24,527 bases of DNA from UBA668 sp046086305 (lineage in GTDB: Bacteria > Actinomycetota > Acidimicrobiia > Acidimicrobiales > Ilumatobacteraceae). Made by a program: the position numbers and the translations under genes. The stretch covers positions 1 through 24,527 of the forward strand of contig JBJSXI010000069.1 of the NCBI GenBank assembly GCA_046086305.1, read 5' to 3'. A model generated the notes under the pieces. That model searched no databases, was not told the origin of the DNA, and worked only from the letters and a program-made list of their open reading frames with translations. This document shows, in pieces, positions 20,759-24,527 of the stretch (within the stretch, counting starts at the first letter, position 1; the number at the start of each line of letters is the position of its first letter).

Positions 20759-22094
20759 GCGCGACGACCGCGTCGCGGAACACGGTGGTGTGACGGTCCA
20801 CATCGGCGTGGGTGTGGTGCGGCGACAGCAACGCCATGTTGTGGAACGGGGTGAGCAGGATGCCCCGATTGATCGCCCACAGGTGCATGAAGGCATCGAG
20901 CTCACCGTCGACGGCTGCCGCAGCGGCGGCCCCATCGCGTGGTGGTGGGCAGAACCAGTACTCGGCCCGACAGCCGAGCCGCTGCACATGCCACGGCAGG
21001 TCGAACTTGTCGATGGTCGCGCGTACTCCGGCCGCCCAGGCCTCGGCCATCGGAATCATCACGGCGAAGTCGTCGTCGCGCAGCGTGGTCGACAGTGTGG
21101 CGCGCACCGCTGCGAGGGCGAGGGCGTTGCCGGTGAGTGTGCCGCCGACGCCGCTCGTGTCGATGCTCGGATCACCGAGTAGCGCCGACAGGCGCTCGGC
21201 GATCGCCGCCGTGCAGCCGTAGGCCGCCGCTGGCATTCCGCCGCCGATCGTCTTGCCGATGACCACGAAGTCGGGTTCGAGGCCCCACGCCGCGGTCGAG
21301 CCACCGGGTCCGGTGCAGATCGTGTGGGTCTCGTCGATCACGAGCAGCACGCCGTGCTCGCGCGTGAGGCGGCGCAGCGCGTCGTGAAAGCCGGGATCAG
21401 GGAGCACGATGCCGATGTTCGTGAGCGCAGGTTCGGCGAGCACACATGCGATGTCGCCGCCGGCGAGCGCGGCCTCGAGTGCGGGTACGTCGTTGAACGG
21501 CACGACGACCGTGGTGAGGGCCGGATCGACCTGCGGACCGAGGTTGCCGGCGCGCGGGCGTGGGCGGCCGTCTGGCCCGCGGGTGACGAGGGTCTCGTCG
21601 ACGCTGCCGTGGTAGCACCAGTCGAACACGAGCACCTTGCCGCGCCCGGTGAGGTGGCGGGCGAAGCGGAGCACGAAGCGGTTCGCATCGGTCGCGGTCA
21701 TCGCCATCTGCCAGACGGGGAGGCCGAACCGGCGGGCCAGTTCGTCGCCGACCCACGCGGCATCCTCGCTCGGCAGCATTGTCGTGATCCCGCGTTGTGC
21801 CTGTCGGTGCAGCGCCTCGGCCACCTGGGGCAGTGCATGGCCGGTCATCGCCCCGGTGTCGCCGAGGCAGAAGTCGACGTACTCGTGGCCGTCGACGTCG
21901 TGGAACCGCGCACCCGACGCGCGATCGAAGAAGAGGGGGAACGCCCCCGGCCACCGGGTCATCCATGCCATCGGCACGCCACCGAGCAGGCTGCGTCGGG
22001 CCTCGGCCGCCATGGCGCCAGAACGGGGGTGGGTGTCGACGAAGCGCTGTTCCTCAGCGGCCATCAACTCGCGCAGTCGGGCACGGTCGATCAT
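20700..22094 (-). CDS. Class III aminotransferase, GSA-aminomutase-like
   Basis: This 464-residue PLP enzyme is a class III aminotransferase close to glutamate-1-semialdehyde aminomutase. The PLP lysine is Lys281 in VIGKTIGGGMPAAAYG, and the cofactor-nitrogen Asp lies in LLVIDETHTICTG. The usual GSGTEA phosphate-binding stretch reads MTATDANRFVLRFARHL here, so it is probably not HemL itself but a transaminase of another substrate. FDRASGARFHDVDGHEYVDFCLGD is the family N-terminal fold. The ATG at 22094 has a perfect AGGAGG site upstream and overlaps the second coxL stop as ATGA, so the pair is coupled. The last 20 or so residues (after TVFRDAVVAL) extend beyond the family's usual end and overlap the convergent Fur-family gene. 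Function in the Mo-enzyme context is unknown. Confidence 0.9.
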   Translation of the reverse strand: MIDRARLRELMAAEEQRFVDTHPRSGAMAAEARRSLLGGVPMAWMTRWPGAFPLFFDRASGARFHDVDGHEYVDFCLGDTGAMTGHALPQVAEALHRQAQRGITTMLPSEDAAWVGDELARRFGLPVWQMAMTATDANRFVLRFARHLTGRGKVLVFDWCYHGSVDETLVTRGPDGRPRPRAGNLGPQVDPALTTVVVPFNDVPALEAALAGGDIACVLAEPALTNIGIVLPDPGFHDALRRLTREHGVLLVIDETHTICTGPGGSTAAWGLEPDFVVIGKTIGGGMPAAAYGCTAAIAERLSALLGDPSIDTSGVGGTLTGNALALAAVRATLSTTLRDDDFAVMIPMAEAWAAGVRATIDKFDLPWHVQRLGCRAEYWFCPPPRDGAAAAAAVDGELDAFMHLWAINRGILLTPFHNMALLSPHHTHADVDRHTTVFRDAVVALTATSDSHGSDRGRRTHGG

Positions 22095-24388
22095 CGAACC
22101 TCCTCCAGTGCCCGCCACACCCGTTCGGGTGTGCAGGGCATGTCGACGTGGCGCACGCCGAGGTGGGCGAGTGCATCGATCACCGCCGACTGCACCGCAG
22201 GGGTGCTGCCGATCGTGCCGCTCTCGCCGATGCCCTTGGCGCCGAGCGGGTTGACGAACGTGGGTGTTTCCATGTGGACGACCTCGATACTCGGCAACTC
22301 GGCGGCCGAGATGAACGCGTAGTCGGCGAGGTTCGAGGTGATCGGATTGCCGTCATCGTCGTACCGGACCTCCTCGAGCAGGGCCTGTGCCGTTCCCTGG
22401 GCGACGCCACCGTGGATCTGTCCCTCGAGGAGGAGTGGGTTGAGCACTCGCCCTGCGTCGTCGCACGCGATGTGTCGGCGATGGCGTACCCGCCCGGTCT
22501 CGGTATCGACCTCGACGACGGCGACGTGCGCGCCGAAGGGGAACGTCGCGCCGCTCACGCTGTGGAACAACGAGTGTTCGAGACCTGTCGGGAAGTCGGG
22601 GTCGCCGTGCGCGGCGCGTGCGAGTTCGGCCCATGTGCGGGCGATCGACGGTGTCCCTCGGACGTGGAATGCACCGGCCGACCGATCGAGCTCGATGTCG
22701 GCGGGATCGGCCTCGAGGAGTCGCGCAGCGAGCGAGCGGGCCCGCTCGACGAGTTCGGCCGCCGCCACCCACACTGCGGTGCCGCCCTGCTGGAGCGACC
22801 GCGACCCCATGGTGCCACCGCCCTCGGGCACCAGATCCGTGTCGCCCCACACGACCTCGATGCGATCCATGGGGATGCCGGTCTGGTCGGTCGCAAGCAT
22901 CGACCATGCGGTCACATGTCCCTGCCCGTGCGGTGAGGTGCCGGTGAACACCGTCGCCCGGCCGTCATCGTGAACGACGATGCGCGCATGTTCGCCGTAC
23001 GGCGCAACCCCGCCCGTGATCTCGACATACGTGCTCACACCGATGCCCAACTGCACGATGTCGCCGCGCTCGCGACGGGCAGCCTGCTCGGTACGCAGCG
23101 CCCGGTAGTCGGCGGCGTCGAGGACCCGCTCGAGGGCGCCGACGTAGTCGCCGACGTCGTAGGTCTGACCGACCGACGTGGTGTGGGGCGAACTGAACGG
23201 CGCGATCAGGTTCTTCCTGCGGACCTCTGCGGGATCCATCCCGATCTCGGCGGCGAACAGGTCGAGGGCGCGTTCGGCAGCCGCGGTCGCCTCGGGCCGC
23301 CCCGCACCGCGATATGCGGTGGTCACGGCGGTGTTCGTGAGCACGCTCGTCGTGCGGCACTCGATGTGGGGGATCGCGTAGACGGCGCTCGCCATCGGTC
23401 GGGTCATGAACGGGGCGAGGATGGTGCCCATCTCGGCGAAGTAGCCGCAGTCCTGCACCACCTGGAGCTGGTAATGGGTGACGGTGCCGTCGCGGCGTCC
23501 GCCGACGCGGATGTACTGCACCTGAGCGCGTCCGTGTCCCATCACCATCATCGACTCGCTGCGGTTCTCCCGCCAGCGAACCGGCCGTCCGACCTTGGCC
23601 GCGATGACACCGAGGAGCGATTCCTCTGGATCGCACGAGATCTTCGCGCCGAACCCGCCGCCGACGTCGGGGGTGATCACACGCACGTGTTCGGGATCGA
23701 CATGGTTCGCGGCGGCGATCGTCGAGCGGGCACCCTGCGCAGCCTGCGTGCTGAGCCACTGGTGGAGGCGGCCATCGACCCACGCGGCTGCGGCGCCGCG
23801 CACCTCGAGCGGACACGGTGCGACGCGCTGATTGACGAAACGACCCTTCACGACAACTTCGCAACCTTCGAAGAAGGCGTCGCCGGTGTTGTCGGGCATG
23901 CCGAGCGCGGTGGAGTCGAACACGACGTTGGTGCCGCATTCTTCGAAGATGAGCGTGGTGCTGGCCATCGCTTCTTCCATGTCGACGAGCGCCGGAAGAA
24001 TGTCGTAGTCAACGATGACCATTTCGGCGGCGTCTTCACCCTGTTCGCGCGTTTCGGTGATGACTGCGGCAACGGGTTCACCCACGAAGCGCACCTTGTC
24101 GCTGGCGAGCAGTGTGCGCTTGGCGCCGGGGTTGAACGTTGCGGGCATCGGCTGCAGTTCGAGGTCGGCAGCGGTGTAGACCGCCACGACACCCGGGGCC
24201 GAAAGTGCGTCGGACACGTCGATGCCGGTGATGCGACCGTGTGCAACGGTGCTGCGGACGTAGGTGACGTGCGCGGCGCCCTTCAACAGCGGTTCATCGA
24301 GCAAGTCGTCGACGTACTGACCGCCGGTTGTCAGGAACTTCGGGTCTTCCTTGCGGATGACGCGGTTGCCGAGAATGCTTCCACCCAT
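22091..24388 (-). CDS. Second CoxL-type molybdopterin large subunit, form II
   Basis: This 765-residue large subunit is a second Mo-hydroxylase catalytic subunit with form II loop AYRGAGR at residues 358-364. Moco-binding stretches DVGGGFGAKISCDPEE and SPHGQGHVTAWS, and the catalytic-Glu segment GAKGIGESGTIG, are intact, so the enzyme is probably active. No S or M subunit follows; they may lie upstream beyond the window, or it may borrow those of the other cluster. The ATG at 24388 has GGGGA six bases upstream and starts at the family N-terminus (MGGSILGNRVIRKEDPKFL). The stop overlaps the aminotransferase start. Odd point: the first 190 or so codons use GAA for all 14 glutamates, while the rest uses mostly GAG, so the gene may be a mosaic or an assembly chimera. 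Confidence 0.92.
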   Translation of the reverse strand: MGGSILGNRVIRKEDPKFLTTGGQYVDDLLDEPLLKGAAHVTYVRSTVAHGRITGIDVSDALSAPGVVAVYTAADLELQPMPATFNPGAKRTLLASDKVRFVGEPVAAVITETREQGEDAAEMVIVDYDILPALVDMEEAMASTTLIFEECGTNVVFDSTALGMPDNTGDAFFEGCEVVVKGRFVNQRVAPCPLEVRGAAAAWVDGRLHQWLSTQAAQGARSTIAAANHVDPEHVRVITPDVGGGFGAKISCDPEESLLGVIAAKVGRPVRWRENRSESMMVMGHGRAQVQYIRVGGRRDGTVTHYQLQVVQDCGYFAEMGTILAPFMTRPMASAVYAIPHIECRTTSVLTNTAVTTAYRGAGRPEATAAAERALDLFAAEIGMDPAEVRRKNLIAPFSSPHTTSVGQTYDVGDYVGALERVLDAADYRALRTEQAARRERGDIVQLGIGVSTYVEITGGVAPYGEHARIVVHDDGRATVFTGTSPHGQGHVTAWSMLATDQTGIPMDRIEVVWGDTDLVPEGGGTMGSRSLQQGGTAVWVAAAELVERARSLAARLLEADPADIELDRSAGAFHVRGTPSIARTWAELARAAHGDPDFPTGLEHSLFHSVSGATFPFGAHVAVVEVDTETGRVRHRRHIACDDAGRVLNPLLLEGQIHGGVAQGTAQALLEEVRYDDDGNPITSNLADYAFISAAELPSIEVVHMETPTFVNPLGAKGIGESGTIGSTPAVQSAVIDALAHLGVRHVDMPCTPERVWRALEEVR

Positions 24389-24506
24389 GTGATTCCCCTT
24401 CGAGACGTGCGACGCCGAAACGTCGTGGCACGACACTACCCAAGGCCCCGAGGCCCCCTGCAACGGAGGCTTTATGGGTTCGCCTGCAGCGGGCCGAGCG
24501 TCCAGG
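24389..24506 (-). promoter_or_regulatory. Leader and possible promoter of the second coxL-type gene
   Basis: These 118 bases hold no gene. On the minus strand TAGTGT (24438-24433) could be a -10, with TTGCAG 19 bases further upstream as a poor -35, giving a leader of about 38 bases with a good ribosome-binding site. An imperfect hairpin (GACG and CGTC arms with GTGC/GCAC outer arms, about 24405-24432) lies in that leader. Reading frames running from the window end through here begin in adapter sequence and are not real. Confidence 0.25.
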
Positions 24507-24527
24507 AGATCGGAAGAGCACACGTCT
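24507..24527 (+). other. Illumina TruSeq adapter remnant at the contig end
   Basis: The last 21 bases match exactly the first 21 bases of the standard TruSeq read-1 adapter (starting AGATCGGAAGAGC, ending ACACGTCT). This is not genomic DNA. It gives the artificial peptide CSSDL when read on the minus strand. Confidence 0.97.

Noticed and set aside
20700..22094. Naming the class III aminotransferase hemL
   Set aside because: The phosphate-loop segment differs from GSGTEA, and the context is a Mo enzyme rather than tetrapyrrole genes.
21324..22936. Two long plus-strand frames opposite the aminotransferase and second coxL
   Set aside because: Antisense shadows without translation signals or recognisable domains.
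24389..24523. N-terminal extension of the second coxL reading into the contig end
   Set aside because: The extra residues begin in adapter sequence (CSSDL) and precede the family N-terminus; the ATG at 24388 has a proper ribosome-binding site.

Overview
This window looks like high-GC actinobacterial DNA, most likely from an Acidimicrobiia-type organism. The evidence is a DUF501 gene (an essentially actinobacterial family), many GTG starts, 4-bp GTGA/ATGA gene overlaps, several apparently leaderless genes with a -10 hexamer 6-7 nt before the start codon, and the protein content. It is probably a contig end from an environmental assembly, because the last 21 bases are a perfect Illumina TruSeq adapter prefix. 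No rRNA, tRNA, CRISPR array or insertion sequence was seen, and no gene-free stretch exceeds 300 bases.

The dominant theme is a molybdenum hydroxylase system of the form II CO-dehydrogenase-like type, with all its genes on the minus strand but interleaved with plus-strand genes. Structural genes are coxS-coxL-coxM (16538 down to 12822), followed by an FAD-dependent DAO-family oxidase (12780-11350). A second, stand-alone coxL-type gene (24388-22091) is coupled by ATGA to a class III aminotransferase (22094-20700). Maturation genes are a MoxR-type AAA+ ATPase (coxD), a VWA protein (coxE) and an XdhC/CoxF protein in one overlapping operon (9683-6498), and mocA-coxG (5699-4561). Both large subunits carry AYRGAGR rather than the AYxCSFR loop of genuine CO dehydrogenase, so the substrate is open. 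The adjacent amine-type oxidase and aminotransferase hint at a nitrogenous substrate, but that is inference.

The mocA-coxG operon runs on through DUF501, a remnant resembling the C-terminal part of exopolyphosphatase, and a GNAT acetyltransferase, each junction overlapping by 2-16 bp.

The left end holds a BMP-family nucleoside-type binding lipoprotein (1098-85), an unknown protein (1777-1187), a divergent crotonase-family protein that lacks the usual catalytic glutamates (1827-2585), and a small very basic protein (2686-2997). Other genes are an NlpC/P60 secreted hydrolase (5823-6488), a compact GlgX-like glycogen debranching enzyme (9705-11345) and a YibE/F-like membrane protein (16602-17813).

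A zinc/manganese-type ABC importer operon znuA-znuC-znuB (20219-17767) diverges from a Fur-family regulator, probably Zur (20282-20758). The 62-bp gap between them holds a 7-1-7 Fur-type palindrome placed over the znuA promoter. Two convergent gene pairs overlap at their 3' ends (47 and 59 bp).
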